DNA of 64,000 bases from Acetobacteraceae bacterium (GTDB taxonomy: Bacteria > Pseudomonadota > Alphaproteobacteria > Acetobacterales > Acetobacteraceae). Shown in pieces: positions 1 through 8,588 of the stretch. The stretch is from positions 62,001 through 126,000 of the forward strand of contig JASHOA010000017.1 of assembly GCA_030041375.1 (NCBI GenBank), given 5' to 3'. Position numbers and translations under genes: made by a program. The notes under the pieces are model-generated. The model saw only the letters and a program-made list of their open reading frames with translations. It was not told the origin of the DNA and did not search any database. Numbering within the stretch: position 1 is the stretch's first letter; each line of letters begins with the position of its first letter.

Positions 1-95
1 GAGATCGAGCGGATGCGCAGGAGTGCGAACAGGCGCTCGAGGGCCGGTTCGAGATGCGAATCGATATACGAGATGACCGCCTCGAGGTCGGACAT
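1..95 (-). CDS. M20-family peptidase/dipeptidase, N-terminal fragment
   Basis: Only the first 31 codons are inside the window. The product begins MSDLEAVISYIDSHLE and continues ALERLFALLRIRSI, which resembles the N-terminal helix of M20/M25/M40 metallopeptidases (consensus around 'RLFELLRIPSIS'). The ATG at 95 is preceded by a strong GGAGGA ribosome-binding site at about 98-105. No metal ligands are visible because the gene runs off the left edge, so the family call rests on the N-terminal motif only. It lies downstream of the RND permease gene on the same strand, 231 bases away, and could be independently transcribed. Confidence 0.6.
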   Translation of the reverse strand, partial: MSDLEAVISYIDSHLEPALERLFALLRIRSI

Positions 96-326
96 TCTTC
101 CTCCTTGCGCGCGCTTCGTCCGGTTTCCCCGACGCGCGCGTGTGTTGGTGACGTTGGTGACGATCGTTGCCACATGGTGATGCTAATGCTCTTGTTGGGA
201 AGGAGAAACGGCGTGGAATCCCGCCGCTATGCCCGATGTCCCAAACGTTGGCGGGCCGGCAAAGAAGCGAGACCTCCGCGATGCAGCGCGCATCGGCGCG
301 GGCCGATGTCGCCGTACGCCCCTGCT

Positions 327-3300
327 TCAGCTTCCGGAAGAAGTTGCGCCCACGCGCTCGGGTGCCACGGACGAGTGCGCCTCTCCGGGTTCTTTGATCC
401 CGAACCACGCAACGTAAAGAGCAGGCAGAAAAATCAGCGTCAGCACGGTGGCAACCAGCAGCCCGCCCATCACCGCGAACGCCATCGGCCCCCAGAAGAT
501 GGTGACGGCGATCGGAATCAAGCCGAGCACGGTCGAGACGGCGGTCAGCATGATCGGTCGGAAGCGCGACATTGCCGCGGCGATCACGGCATCCCATGGG
601 TGGGCACCCTCGGCCCGCTCGGTCTCGACCTGCTCGATCAGGATCACGCCGTTGCGCGCGATCATCCCGAAGAGAGAGAGGATGCCGAGGATCGCGACAA
701 ATCCCAGCGGCTGACGAAAGAGGAGCAGCGAGCCGATCACGCCGATCATCCCGAGGGGAACGACGCTGAGCACGAGGAACAGGCGGTTGAAGCTCTGCAA
801 CTGGATCATCAGGAAGGTGATCATCAGGAAGAGCATCAGCGGAACAACGGCATAAACCGAGGCTTGCGAGAGCTGGCTCTCCTCGACCACACCGCCGACG
901 GCGATGCGATAGCCGGACGGGAGGGTCGCATTCAGCCGTTCGACCGCCGGCGCCAGCGCAGCGACGACGCTTTCCGGCAGGACGCCGGGGGCGACCTCGG
1001 ACTGGACCGTGAGAGTGGGCACGCTGTTGCGGGTCCAGATCAGTGGAAATTCCTGACCGAACCGGAAGGTCGCGATCTGGCTGAGCGGTACGGTCCGCCC
1101 ACCCGGCAATGGCACCTGAAGGTGCTGCAGCGTCTCGATCGAAAGACGCTGCTCGTCGACGGCGCGGACCACGACATCGACCAGGTGAATGCCGTCCCGG
1201 ACCTGGGTGACGGAGGAACCGGTGACGACGGTGTTCATGACCTGGGCGAGGGCCTGGGTGCTCAGACCCAGGAGGCGCGCCTCATCCTGATTGATCTCGA
1301 TCCGCACCATCCGGGCAGGATCCATCCAGTTATAGTTGACACGGCGCGCATCGGGGTTGGAGGCGACCACGGCCGCAAGCTGGCGCGCGATGTCCCGGAC
1401 CTTCGAAATTTCAGGCCCGCTGACGCGATACTGCACCGGCCAGCCGACCGGTGGACCAAGATTGAGCGGGGCCACGCGGGTGATCGCGTTCGGGAACCGC
1501 TCGGGCAGTACCCGATCGAGCATCGCCTCGAGGCGCTGGCGCGCCGCCACGTTCCTGGCGACGAGGACGGCCTGGCTGAAGCCCGGGTTCGGCAATTCGA
1601 CAAAGAGCGGCAGGTAGAACCGGATCGCGCCGCGTCCGACATAGGTGCTCCAGTGCGCGACATCCTTGTCTTTGGCGAGGATCGCATCGAGCTCGGCGGC
1701 CGCATGCTCGCTGGCATAGATGGAAGAACTGGCAGGCAGCCTGAGATCGACGAGCAGGTCCGGCCGGTCGGAGGGAGGAAAGAACTGTCGCGGCACGAGC
1801 GGCGATGCCAGCAGCGCGAGTACGAAGACGCCGAGCGTCACCGCGATCGTCATCCAGCGCAAGCGCATCGCCCCGACCAGCAAGCTGCGGAAGCCGATCA
1901 TCATCCGGCCGGGCTTGCCCACCGGCTTCGGCTTCATCAACCACACGCCGATCAAAGGCGTGAAAATGACAGCGATGAACCACGACATGATCAGCGTGAT
2001 CGCGACCACCGCGAACATCGAAAACGTATATTCGCCGGCCGAACTCCTCGCGAATCCGATCGGCACGAAGCCGGCGGCGGTGACGAAGCTTCCGGTCAGC
2101 ATCGCGATCGCCACGGAGCGGTAGGCAAAGGTCGCGGATGCCTCCTTGCCGTCTCCGGCAGCAAGCCGCGTGGTCATCACGTCGACAGTGGTCATCGCGT
2201 CATCGACCAGGAGCGAAAGGGCGATGATCAGCGCACCGAGCGAAATCCGCTGCAGATCGATCCCGAAAAACTGCATGATCGGGAAAGTCACGGCGAGGGT
2301 CAGCGGAATCGCGAGCGCTACGACCGTGCCGGCACGGACGCCGAGGCTTGCGAAGCTCACCGCCATGATGATGACGATTGCTTGCCAGAGCGAGTCCGTG
2401 AATTCGCTGATCGAGCGCTGCACCACCTGAGGCTGGTCGGCGACCAGGACGGCATTGATCCCGACCGGGAGCCCGGCGACGATCGCCTGCATCTTCTGCC
2501 GCACATTGCGGCCGAGTGTCAGGATGTCGCCGCCTTCGCGCATCGCGATCGCGAGTCCGATCGCCGGGCGGCCATTGACGCGGAACATCGGCTGCGGGGG
2601 ATCGACGAAGCTGCGATGGACGGTGGCGATGTCGCGTAGCCGGATGAGGCGGCCGCCGACCGGGAAATTGACGGCGAGGATGTCTCTTTCCGATGTGAAT
2701 GCACCGGAAATTCTGAGCAGGAGCCGTTCGTTCCCGGTCTGGATGATGCCGGCCGGGCTGACGACGTTCTGCGCCTGCAGGGCGGCGATCAGGGCCGAGC
2801 GGTCGATGCCGAGGGTCGCGAGTTCCCGCATCGAAAACTGGACGAAGAAGCGCTCCGGCTGCTCGCCGATGAGTTCGACCTTGGAGACGTCCGGCACCTG
2901 GAGCAACTGGTTTCGGACCGCCTCGACGTGGTCCTGCAATTCGCGGAAGGTGAAGCCATCGGCCGTGAAACCGTAGATGATGCCGAACGTATCGCCGAAC
3001 TCGTCGTTGAAGCGCGGGCCGACGACTCCCTGCGGCAGAGTCTGCCGCATGTCCGCGATGCTCTTGCGGACGTGGTACCAGGTGTCAGGGACTGCGCTCG
3101 CCGGGGTGGCCTGCTGGAGGTTGACGAAGATGACGGTGTTGCCCGGTGTGGTCTCGCTGCGCAGATAGTCGAGGTGCGGTGTTTCCTTGAGGGTCCGTTC
3201 GAGGCGCTCGGTGACCTGCAGCAACTGCTCGTCGAGTGTCGCGCCCGGCCATGCGCATTGCACGACCATGGTCTTGATGACGAACGCCGGATCCTCGTCC

Positions 3301-3407
3301 CGGCCGAGCCGGACGTAGGCCATGATTCCGGCCAGCACTGCTGCGATCATCATATAGACGACGAAGGAGCGGTGCTTGAGGGCCCATTCCGAGAGGTTGA
3401 AACCCAT
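327..3407 (-). CDS. RND-family efflux transporter permease subunit
   Basis: Inner-membrane proton-driven pump of the AcrB/HAE1 superfamily, 1026 residues, the usual length. The N-terminus has the first transmembrane helix followed by LGRDEDPAF, then the porter domain with a TTPGNTVIFV stretch. TM4 carries the paired acidic residues of the proton relay (LLVDDAM, D402-D403). The TM10 basic position reads ARN rather than the AKN of AcrB; Arg at this position is inferred to serve the same relay. The ATG at 3407 was chosen over an upstream GTG at 3434 because of an AGGGAG site and the family-like MGFNLSEW start. Its adaptor gene lies upstream on the same strand, separated by a 408-base gap with a palindromic repeat. 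No outer-membrane factor gene is adjacent. The substrate cannot be told from sequence. Confidence 0.93.
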   Translation of the reverse strand: MGFNLSEWALKHRSFVVYMMIAAVLAGIMAYVRLGRDEDPAFVIKTMVVQCAWPGATLDEQLLQVTERLERTLKETPHLDYLRSETTPGNTVIFVNLQQATPASAVPDTWYHVRKSIADMRQTLPQGVVGPRFNDEFGDTFGIIYGFTADGFTFRELQDHVEAVRNQLLQVPDVSKVELIGEQPERFFVQFSMRELATLGIDRSALIAALQAQNVVSPAGIIQTGNERLLLRISGAFTSERDILAVNFPVGGRLIRLRDIATVHRSFVDPPQPMFRVNGRPAIGLAIAMREGGDILTLGRNVRQKMQAIVAGLPVGINAVLVADQPQVVQRSISEFTDSLWQAIVIIMAVSFASLGVRAGTVVALAIPLTLAVTFPIMQFFGIDLQRISLGALIIALSLLVDDAMTTVDVMTTRLAAGDGKEASATFAYRSVAIAMLTGSFVTAAGFVPIGFARSSAGEYTFSMFAVVAITLIMSWFIAVIFTPLIGVWLMKPKPVGKPGRMMIGFRSLLVGAMRLRWMTIAVTLGVFVLALLASPLVPRQFFPPSDRPDLLVDLRLPASSSIYASEHAAAELDAILAKDKDVAHWSTYVGRGAIRFYLPLFVELPNPGFSQAVLVARNVAARQRLEAMLDRVLPERFPNAITRVAPLNLGPPVGWPVQYRVSGPEISKVRDIARQLAAVVASNPDARRVNYNWMDPARMVRIEINQDEARLLGLSTQALAQVMNTVVTGSSVTQVRDGIHLVDVVVRAVDEQRLSIETLQHLQVPLPGGRTVPLSQIATFRFGQEFPLIWTRNSVPTLTVQSEVAPGVLPESVVAALAPAVERLNATLPSGYRIAVGGVVEESQLSQASVYAVVPLMLFLMITFLMIQLQSFNRLFLVLSVVPLGMIGVIGSLLLFRQPLGFVAILGILSLFGMIARNGVILIEQVETERAEGAHPWDAVIAAAMSRFRPIMLTAVSTVLGLIPIAVTIFWGPMAFAVMGGLLVATVLTLIFLPALYVAWFGIKEPGEAHSSVAPERVGATSSGS

Positions 3408-3515
3408 CAGCGCACGCTCCCTGTCGGGGGCCACCGAAGGGTTGCTGCATGGAGGGGCGATGCGGAAGACGAGATCGCCGGGCTAGCACCCGGAATCATG
3501 CTCGGGTGATACAGG

Positions 3516-3640
3516 CCACCCTCACCCCGCGCATCGGGCACCCAACGCACTCGTGCGTTGGGGCCCGCGCGCGACCCTCTCGCGGGGCTCCCATCGCGCC
3601 TTGCGCGATGGGGACCCGCCAGAGGGAGAGGGCAAGGTGT
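3516..3640. repeat. Palindromic intergenic repeat element with nested hairpins
   Basis: Between the adaptor and permease genes. The outer flanks read caccctcacccc and agggagagggcaaggtg, partly complementary. Inside are a perfect 10-bp inverted repeat at 3541-3550/3553-3562, a 6-bp repeat at 3564-3569/3581-3586 (cccgcg/cgcggg), and a perfect 10-bp repeat at 3590-3599/3603-3612 (cccatcgcgc/gcgcgatggg). The flank style resembles dispersed palindromic repeats common in alphaproteobacterial intergenic DNA. If transcribed it would fold into a multi-branched structure. The rest of 3408-3815 holds no credible gene. Confidence 0.7.
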
Positions 3641-3815
3641 TTCGAGGTCATGGGAGTGAGTCACGCATGAGCGAAAGTTGGTACTCGTGTCCTGCCCGCG
3701 TCGTTCGTTGCCCACGGCAACGCCTGCAACGGGATCAAGAGGCCACTGAAAACAAAGAGCGAGTGTGCCGACCGGGGATGCGCATTGCTCGGTACCGAGC
3801 GTCAGAGCGGGCACA

Positions 3816-4904
3816 CTAGGAAGCTCCGAGAAGGCGGACCGGCTGGCTCGGGTGCAATTCGTGTGCACCGGCGGTTACCACGACGTCGCCGGTGGCCAGC
3901 CCGTGCGTGACGATCACGCTTTCCGGACTGAACTGCTTGATCTCTATGGCACGGAGCGAGACGGTCAGGGTCGCAGGATCGACGACCCAGACCGCTGGCC
4001 GATTGTTGGCGTCGGTCAAAGCAGAGGCGGGAATCTCGATTCCGGGGCGCGGCGCGAGGCGGATCTCGACATTGACGGTGGAACCAAGGCGCATGGCCTC
4101 CGGCGGGTCGACGAGACTGGCCTTGACCTGAAACGTGCGCGTGACCGGGTCTGCCTGGGGCGCGATTTCACGCACGACCGCAGAAGCCTCGACCGAAGGA
4201 TCGTTGGCGAGGCTCGCGGTGATCTTCGGTTCGGACTTCACGGCCGGAAGCAGCTGTGCCGGTATGCCGACAACGGCATCGCGCCCGCCGACACGCGCGA
4301 CCCTGACGATCATCTGTCCGGCCTGGACGACTTCCCCCGTCTCCGCTCCGGTTGCGGTCACGGTGCCTTCGGCCCCCGAGGTCAGCATCGTGTAGCCGAC
4401 GCGGTCGGCGGCGATATGCACCTGGACCTGCGCATCCTCCACCCGTGCCTGGGCGGTGAGCATCGCCTTCTCGGCAAGGTCGTACTGGGCGCGGGTGGCG
4501 TGCCCTTGCGCGAGAAGGGTCTTCTGGCGTTCGAACGCGGCCGTCGTCTGCCGCAACTCGGCTTCCGCGGCCGCCAGCGCAGCCTGGGCAGACCGCAGCG
4601 CGTTGACCTCGTTCTGCGGATCGAGGATCGCCAGCACTTCACCGGGCACGACATGGTCGCCGACGTTAACCATCCGTTCCAACATGTGGCCCGCGATGCG
4701 GAACGAGAGCGCGGCCTCATCCTCGGCTCCCACATAACCGGTGAGGGTCGCGGTGTCCGCGATCTCGTGCTGGCTGACCGTCACGGTTCGAACCGGGCGC
4801 GCCGGCGGCGCTTCGGCCTTGGTCTGCTGGCGGCCGCAGCCGCCCAGCGCGACCACCGCCCCAAACAGCAGCAGGAGTGGCCAATGCGGACGGAACTCGA
4901 TCAT
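3816..4904 (-). CDS. RND efflux periplasmic adaptor (membrane fusion lipoprotein)
   Basis: HlyD/AcrA-type adaptor of 362 residues linking the RND pump to an outer-membrane channel. The N-terminus MIEFRPHWPLLLLFGAVV is followed by the lipobox LGGC (Cys23), so a periplasmic lipoprotein is predicted. It has the family order: barrel-sandwich start (TLTGYVGAEDEAALSFRIAG), the GEVLAILDP lipoyl half, an alanine-rich coiled-coil hairpin (SAQAALAAAEAELRQT), a second lipoyl half, then a beta-barrel (PVTRTFQVKASL). It precedes the RND permease on the same strand and is almost certainly its partner. Confidence 0.92.
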   Translation of the reverse strand: MIEFRPHWPLLLLFGAVVALGGCGRQQTKAEAPPARPVRTVTVSQHEIADTATLTGYVGAEDEAALSFRIAGHMLERMVNVGDHVVPGEVLAILDPQNEVNALRSAQAALAAAEAELRQTTAAFERQKTLLAQGHATRAQYDLAEKAMLTAQARVEDAQVQVHIAADRVGYTMLTSGAEGTVTATGAETGEVVQAGQMIVRVARVGGRDAVVGIPAQLLPAVKSEPKITASLANDPSVEASAVVREIAPQADPVTRTFQVKASLVDPPEAMRLGSTVNVEIRLAPRPGIEIPASALTDANNRPAVWVVDPATLTVSLRAIEIKQFSPESVIVTHGLATGDVVVTAGAHELHPSQPVRLLGAS

Positions 4905-4998
4905 TGCGGCCGCCTCAGGACACTTGCTCCCTGGATTATGCAGCGCTCGCCTGCGAGCCTATCCGCACCCGCGCCGCACGCCAAGAAGCGAAGTACGG

Positions 4999-5520
4999 TC
5001 AGGTCGCCGCCGGACTTGTCGCAGCGTGCCTGGCCTGGACGTCGGCGAGTGCCGCCTGAAGGGCTTCCTCCTTCGTTTCGTCGAAGGAGCTGCGCAGCAC
5101 GATCCCGCCCGAACCCCGTAGTTCATTCAGGATCTTGTCGGTGGTCATTTTCCGGATCAGCAGGAACAGGCCGGCCTTTCCGGACTGCAGAGCGGCGGCG
5201 GCCTCCTTCATGAAAGCGTCATTGATCCCGACATCGGAGAGCCTGCCGCTGAGAGCGCCGGTTGCAGCGCCGACCGCAGCGCCGGCCAGAGGCATCAGAA
5301 AGAGCAGGCCGATCAAGGTTCCCCAGACCGCCCCGGAGAGCGCGCCGGCCTTGACGGGTTGGAAGAGCTGATTGAGCTTGATCTGACCCTCGGCACATTT
5401 CACGGCGATGACGGCATCTCCGAGTTCGATCAGATACTCCTTTTGAAGCGCCAGAAGCCTTTGCCGGACTTCCTCGGCTTTTGCCTCCGTATCGAACTCG
5501 ATGACCAAAAGATCAGCCAT
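4999..5520 (-). CDS. DUF1269-family membrane protein
   Basis: 173 residues. The start MADLLVIEFDTEAKAEEVR, then GDAVIAVKCAEGQIKLNQL, then a Gly/Ala-rich membrane segment (GLLFLMPLAGAAVGAATGALSG) matches the DUF1269 family, whose role is unknown though members are often stress-associated. The ATG at 5520 is chosen because AAGGAG lies seven bases upstream; the longer frame to 5610 has no such site. The C-terminal part (KMTTDKILNELRG, SFDETKEEALQAAL) is soluble and helical. It follows the small exported-protein gene on the same strand, 90 bases away, and may be cotranscribed with it. Confidence 0.85.
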   Translation of the reverse strand: MADLLVIEFDTEAKAEEVRQRLLALQKEYLIELGDAVIAVKCAEGQIKLNQLFQPVKAGALSGAVWGTLIGLLFLMPLAGAAVGAATGALSGRLSDVGINDAFMKEAAAALQSGKAGLFLLIRKMTTDKILNELRGSGGIVLRSSFDETKEEALQAALADVQARHAATSPAAT

Positions 5521-5610
5521 GCCGTTGCTCCTTCGGCCGCTATGCGCCTGCCTTGCTGCCGGCTGCACCCGGCACCGTTCGGCGGCCCGCCTGAGGCCGC
5601 CGGACGCCAC

Positions 5611-5940
5611 TTAATCCACGGGCTGGAGTGTCGTCGTATTGAACTTGTAGGTCTCTATGCCGCCGCTCGGAGTCTGGACCACGGCGGCACCACGGTTGAA
5701 GTCGAGAGCCACGATCTGGCTCGCCGGGTGCTTCAGCTTGATATCGTTCAGGAGGATGGTGGTCAGGATTTCATAGACCGTCTGGCCGCCCTGCTTCATC
5801 CGGGCCTCGACCTCGGAATGCACCTGCGGAGAGAGCCCGGCCAACTCCGCCTGCTCGAGCGTGGTTGCGACCTGCGCGAACGCTGCGGTGGTCACGAACG
5901 CGGCCGCGACACCGGCGGCCAGGATCCCGATCTTTGCCAT
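5611..5940 (-). CDS. Small exported protein of unknown function
   Basis: 109 residues with a clear Sec signal peptide: MAKIGILAAGVAAAF followed by an AFA-like cleavage site near residue 22. The mature part (EARMKQGGQTVYEILTTILL, KLKHPASQIVALDFNRG, ETYKFNTTTLQ) has no motif I recognise. It starts the short minus-strand unit that continues into the DUF1269 gene and is divergent from the Mrp operon. The coding call rests on the signal peptide, codon usage and clean start. Confidence 0.7.
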   Translation of the reverse strand: MAKIGILAAGVAAAFVTTAAFAQVATTLEQAELAGLSPQVHSEVEARMKQGGQTVYEILTTILLNDIKLKHPASQIVALDFNRGAAVVQTPSGGIETYKFNTTTLQPVD

Positions 5941-6250
5941 GGTTCCCTCGTCAATCTACCCGCCACGTATGTATCAGGCGGTACGCGAAGAGAGATGAAC
6001 TCCGAATCTCATGCCTGTGCCTGGCGTTTCAATCCACTCTCGGGATAATTGGAACAAAGGGCATAGCAAGGGGACGGGCAGCGGATGCAGAGAGCCACGA
6101 GCACCGGTAACAAACTCTGATGCACTGGGATCAGGTCCTGGAACGCGGACCGGGCTCGGTCTCCCAAGGTCAGCTTCCGATCGCCGGGAAGGGCCGGCGG
6201 GGGCATGCTGCGCCGCTCGTGCGGCGCCTCCTGGCGATGATGGCCGGAGG
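5941..6250. other. Intergenic region between divergent transcription units
   Basis: About 310 bases separate the minus-strand small exported-protein gene from the plus-strand antiporter operon. I see no gene, clear promoter hexamers or strong inverted repeat. It must contain both promoters. Confidence 0.5.
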
Positions 6251-6751
6251 ATGAAAGCGACAGCCGGAATGGCGAGGGCGCTCGTCTGGCGAGGAATCGG
6301 GCTCCTCGTGCTTTGGCTGATCGTGGCCGGCGCCGAGCCGGCAGATTTGCCGGTCGGCGTCGCTGTGGCGGCACTCGCGGCGCGGGGGAGCCTTGCCCTG
6401 CTGCCGCCGGCCGATTACCGGGTCCGGATCGTGCCGCTCCTGCACTTCGCCCTGCGGCTGATCTGGGATTCGGTACTTGCCGGCGCAGACGTTGCCGCGC
6501 GGGCTCTCAGCCCCCGGCTGAGAATCGACCCGGGGTTCATCCGTTATCGACCCGGCATCGCAAGCGGCCCCGGACGCTCCCTCTTCGCGACGTTGATGAG
6601 CCTGGTGCCCGGTACCTTGCCGGCGGGCACGGAACCGGACGGCGTGCTCATCGTCCATTGCCTGGACGTCGGCGAGCCGGTCGAAGCCAACATGCGGCGG
6701 GAGGAGGCAAAGTGGCGGCTCGCCTGTGGAGGAGAGAGCGGCAGTGGCTGA
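6251..6751 (+). CDS. mrpE: Mrp-type Na+/H+ antiporter subunit E (MnhE)
   Basis: First gene of the antiporter operon, 166 residues. After a hydrophobic N-terminus (WRGIGLLVLWLIVAGAE) it shows the MnhE order: a second membrane segment, VRIVPLLHFALRLIWDSVLAGADVA without the full motif run, the hallmark LSPRLRIDPGFIRY and SLVPGTLP, then a cytosolic tail with VLIVHCLDV. Start choice is uncertain: the ATG at 6251 directly abuts a GGAGG, and the ATG at 6269 has weaker spacing. Its stop overlaps the start of the next gene. MrpE subunits are needed for assembly and stability of the complex. Confidence 0.9.
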   Translation: MKATAGMARALVWRGIGLLVLWLIVAGAEPADLPVGVAVAALAARGSLALLPPADYRVRIVPLLHFALRLIWDSVLAGADVAARALSPRLRIDPGFIRYRPGIASGPGRSLFATLMSLVPGTLPAGTEPDGVLIVHCLDVGEPVEANMRREEAKWRLACGGESGSG

Positions 6752-7025
6752 CTTCTTGCTGCTGGCTGCCCTGTTCGTGCTGGCGACCGCCGCGGCCGGA
6801 TTGCTGCGCCTCCTCAGGGGACCCGGCCGGGCGGATCGGATGATGTCCGCCCAGCTTCTCGGCACCGCCGGAATCGCGGCGCTTCTGCTGTGGGGGACGG
6901 CACTTCGCATGTCTGCCGCCATCGACGTCGCCCTGACGCTGGCGCTGCTGGCTGCGTTCGCTTCGGCAGCCTTCGTGAAGGCGCTGGCCGATGAGAACGG
7001 TCGCGGGCCAAGCGACAAACGATGA
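6744..7025 (+). CDS. mrpF: Mrp-type antiporter subunit F (MnhF)
   Basis: 93 residues, three predicted membrane helices. The family motif RLLRGPGRADRMMSAQLLGTAG-like stretch (RGPGRADR) is visible near residues 25-32, and the C-terminal helix contains DVALTLALLAAFASAAF. GTG at 6744 is preferred to GTG at 6726 because GGAGGAGAG lies eight bases upstream of it; this start overlaps the mrpE stop by eight bases. The stop overlaps the ATG of mrpG. Confidence 0.92.
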   Translation: MADFLLLAALFVLATAAAGLLRLLRGPGRADRMMSAQLLGTAGIAALLLWGTALRMSAAIDVALTLALLAAFASAAFVKALADENGRGPSDKR

Positions 7026-7315
7026 GCCTCGTGCGTGACATCCTCACCGTCCTCTCTGTCACGGCGGGAGCCTTTTTCTTCCTCGCCGGAACCGTCGGGC
7101 TGCTGCGCTTCCCGGACACGCTGACACGACTGCACGCGCTGACGAAGGCCGACAATCTCGGTCTTGGGCTCGTCGTGCTCGGCCTTGCCTTGCAAACGTG
7201 GAGCGGGCCGGCCGTTCTCAAGCTGGCGGTCGTCTGGCTGTTGGCCTTGTTTTCGGGCGCGACCGTCGCCCAGCTCATCGCGCACCGTGCCCGGGACGAC
7301 CGGCCGGGCGAATGA
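7022..7315 (+). CDS. mrpG: Mrp-type antiporter subunit G (MnhG)
   Basis: 97 residues, three membrane helices. The motif FFLAGTVGLLRFPDTLTRLH followed by TKADNLGLGLVVLGLAL is the MnhG/YufB signature. ATG at 7022 forms an ATGA overlap with the mrpF stop, indicating translational coupling. The following gene starts in another ATGA overlap at 7312. Confidence 0.94.
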   Translation: MSLVRDILTVLSVTAGAFFFLAGTVGLLRFPDTLTRLHALTKADNLGLGLVVLGLALQTWSGPAVLKLAVVWLLALFSGATVAQLIAHRARDDRPGE

Positions 7316-8250
7316 CGATGGGGCTCCTGCTCGATTTTTTCCTTGTCATCCTGGCGCTGGCGGCCGGCTGGTGGACGATCGGGGCGAAAGACAGCTTCGG
7401 CGCCGCGGTCGCCTTCGTCGCGTACGGACTGGTGCTGGCGCTGATCTGGGTGCGAATTGCCGCGCCGGACGTGGCGCTGACCGAGGCGGCGATCGGCGCC
7501 GGGCTGACAGGCGGGATGCTGATTGGGGCGAGCACACGGCTCGAGAGCGCCAAGCAGGCGACTCGAGCCGGAGGTGTCACGCGCCGGCTTGCCATCGCTC
7601 TCAGCGCACTGGTCGCAGCGGCGCTGGCGCTGGCAGTGCTCGGCTTGCCACACCCGCCGCCCTCTCTCGCCGCGGCAGCGATGGCAGCCTTGCCGCCAAC
7701 CGGGCTCGGCAACCCGGTCACCGGCGTGCTGCTCGCCTATCGCGCCGTGGACACGCTGCTCGAGAAGGTGGTGCTGATCCTGGCGCTGCTCGGTACATGG
7801 TCGCTCGCGCCGGATCGGCTATGGGGCGGACGGCCGGGGCGGAAAGAGCGCCGGAACGCAGCCAGCCCGCTGACCTTGCTGGGCCAGGTCCTGCCGCCAA
7901 TCGGGATCGTCATCGGTCTGCACATCCTCTGGGTCGGCGCCAACGAACCGGGCGGTGCGTTCCAGGGCGGAACGATTCTCGCGGCAATGTGGATGCTGGC
8001 GGTAATGGCGGGGCTGGTCGATGTGCCCGCGATTTCCCGGACCTGGCTGCGTCTTTTGGTGGTTGCCGGGCCGGGTCTGTTCCTGATCGTCGGGCTTGCT
8101 GGATTCGTTGTCGCAGGCGGCTTTCTAGCTTATCCGCCCGGCTTCGCCAAGCCATTGATCCTGCTCGTCGAGGTGGTGCTCACGCTCTCCGTTGCGGCGA
8201 TCCTCCTGTTGCTGCTGGCGGGGCCGCCCGAGCGTGAGCCGCCGCGATGA
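7312..8250 (+). CDS. mrpB: Fused MrpA C-terminal (DUF4040/MbhD-like) and MrpB (MnhB) subunit
   Basis: 312 residues. Residues about 1-90 form a DUF4040/MbhD-type three-helix module (VAYGLVLALIWVRIAAPDVA, then LTEAAIGAGLTGG), equivalent to the C-terminal end of full-length MrpA. Residues about 180-312 form the MnhB domain (IGIVIGLHILWVGANEPGGA then FQGGTILAA, the family's PGGxFQGG motif). A linker helix region separates them. No full-length mrpA exists in the operon, so this protein supplies the MrpA tail. The start overlaps mrpG by ATGA. Confidence 0.9.
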   Translation: MTMGLLLDFFLVILALAAGWWTIGAKDSFGAAVAFVAYGLVLALIWVRIAAPDVALTEAAIGAGLTGGMLIGASTRLESAKQATRAGGVTRRLAIALSALVAAALALAVLGLPHPPPSLAAAAMAALPPTGLGNPVTGVLLAYRAVDTLLEKVVLILALLGTWSLAPDRLWGGRPGRKERRNAASPLTLLGQVLPPIGIVIGLHILWVGANEPGGAFQGGTILAAMWMLAVMAGLVDVPAISRTWLRLLVVAGPGLFLIVGLAGFVVAGGFLAYPPGFAKPLILLVEVVLTLSVAAILLLLLAGPPEREPPR

Positions 8251-8588
8251 ACGCGGAAGTCCTGTTCGGCCTTGCCGGTGCGGTGCTGGCCGGGCTCGGG
8301 CTTTACGGGCTGGTGGCGGATCCGGCGCCGCTGCGCAAGCTGCTGGCGTTCAATCTGCTCGGCGGCGGCGTGTTTCTCGTGTTCGGCGTCGTCGCCCGGC
8401 GCGGTGCGGCGGCCGGCCTCGGCGGAGACCCGGTGCCGCAGGCGCTGGTGATCACCGGACTCGTGGTCGCCTTCGCGGCAACCGCGCTGGCGGTCGCGCT
8501 CTTGCGGCTGCTCTTCGAGCGGACGGGGCAAACGCTGCTCGACACTGCTGCGCAGGAGAGAACCAGCCCAGACCAGGCCGACGGATGA
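8247..8588 (+). CDS. mrpC: Mrp-type antiporter subunit C (NuoK/MnhC-like)
   Basis: 113 residues, three helices: LFGLAGAVLAGLGLYGLVAD, KLLAFNLLGGGVFLVFGVVA, then DPVPQALVITGLVVAFAATA. The DPVPQALVLT-like motif is characteristic of MnhC, the homologue of complex I NuoK. The start overlaps the previous stop by ATGA and the stop overlaps the next start in the same way. Confidence 0.93.
   Translation: MNAEVLFGLAGAVLAGLGLYGLVADPAPLRKLLAFNLLGGGVFLVFGVVARRGAAAGLGGDPVPQALVITGLVVAFAATALAVALLRLLFERTGQTLLDTAAQERTSPDQADG

Noticed and set aside
144-161. Tandem 9-bp repeat gttggtgac after the RND gene
   Set aside because: Only two copies, no further structure or nearby function; likely chance or a minor duplication.
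54-2639. 861-codon open frame opposite the RND permease
   Set aside because: Composition is Arg/Asp/His-rich with no domain; the minus-strand RND gene explains the same bases with full family conservation.
327-3407. TM10 Lys to Arg change in the RND permease as loss of function
   Set aside because: An ARN motif with Arg occurs in many intact RND subfamilies, and the paired Asp residues are kept, so it is probably a normal variant.
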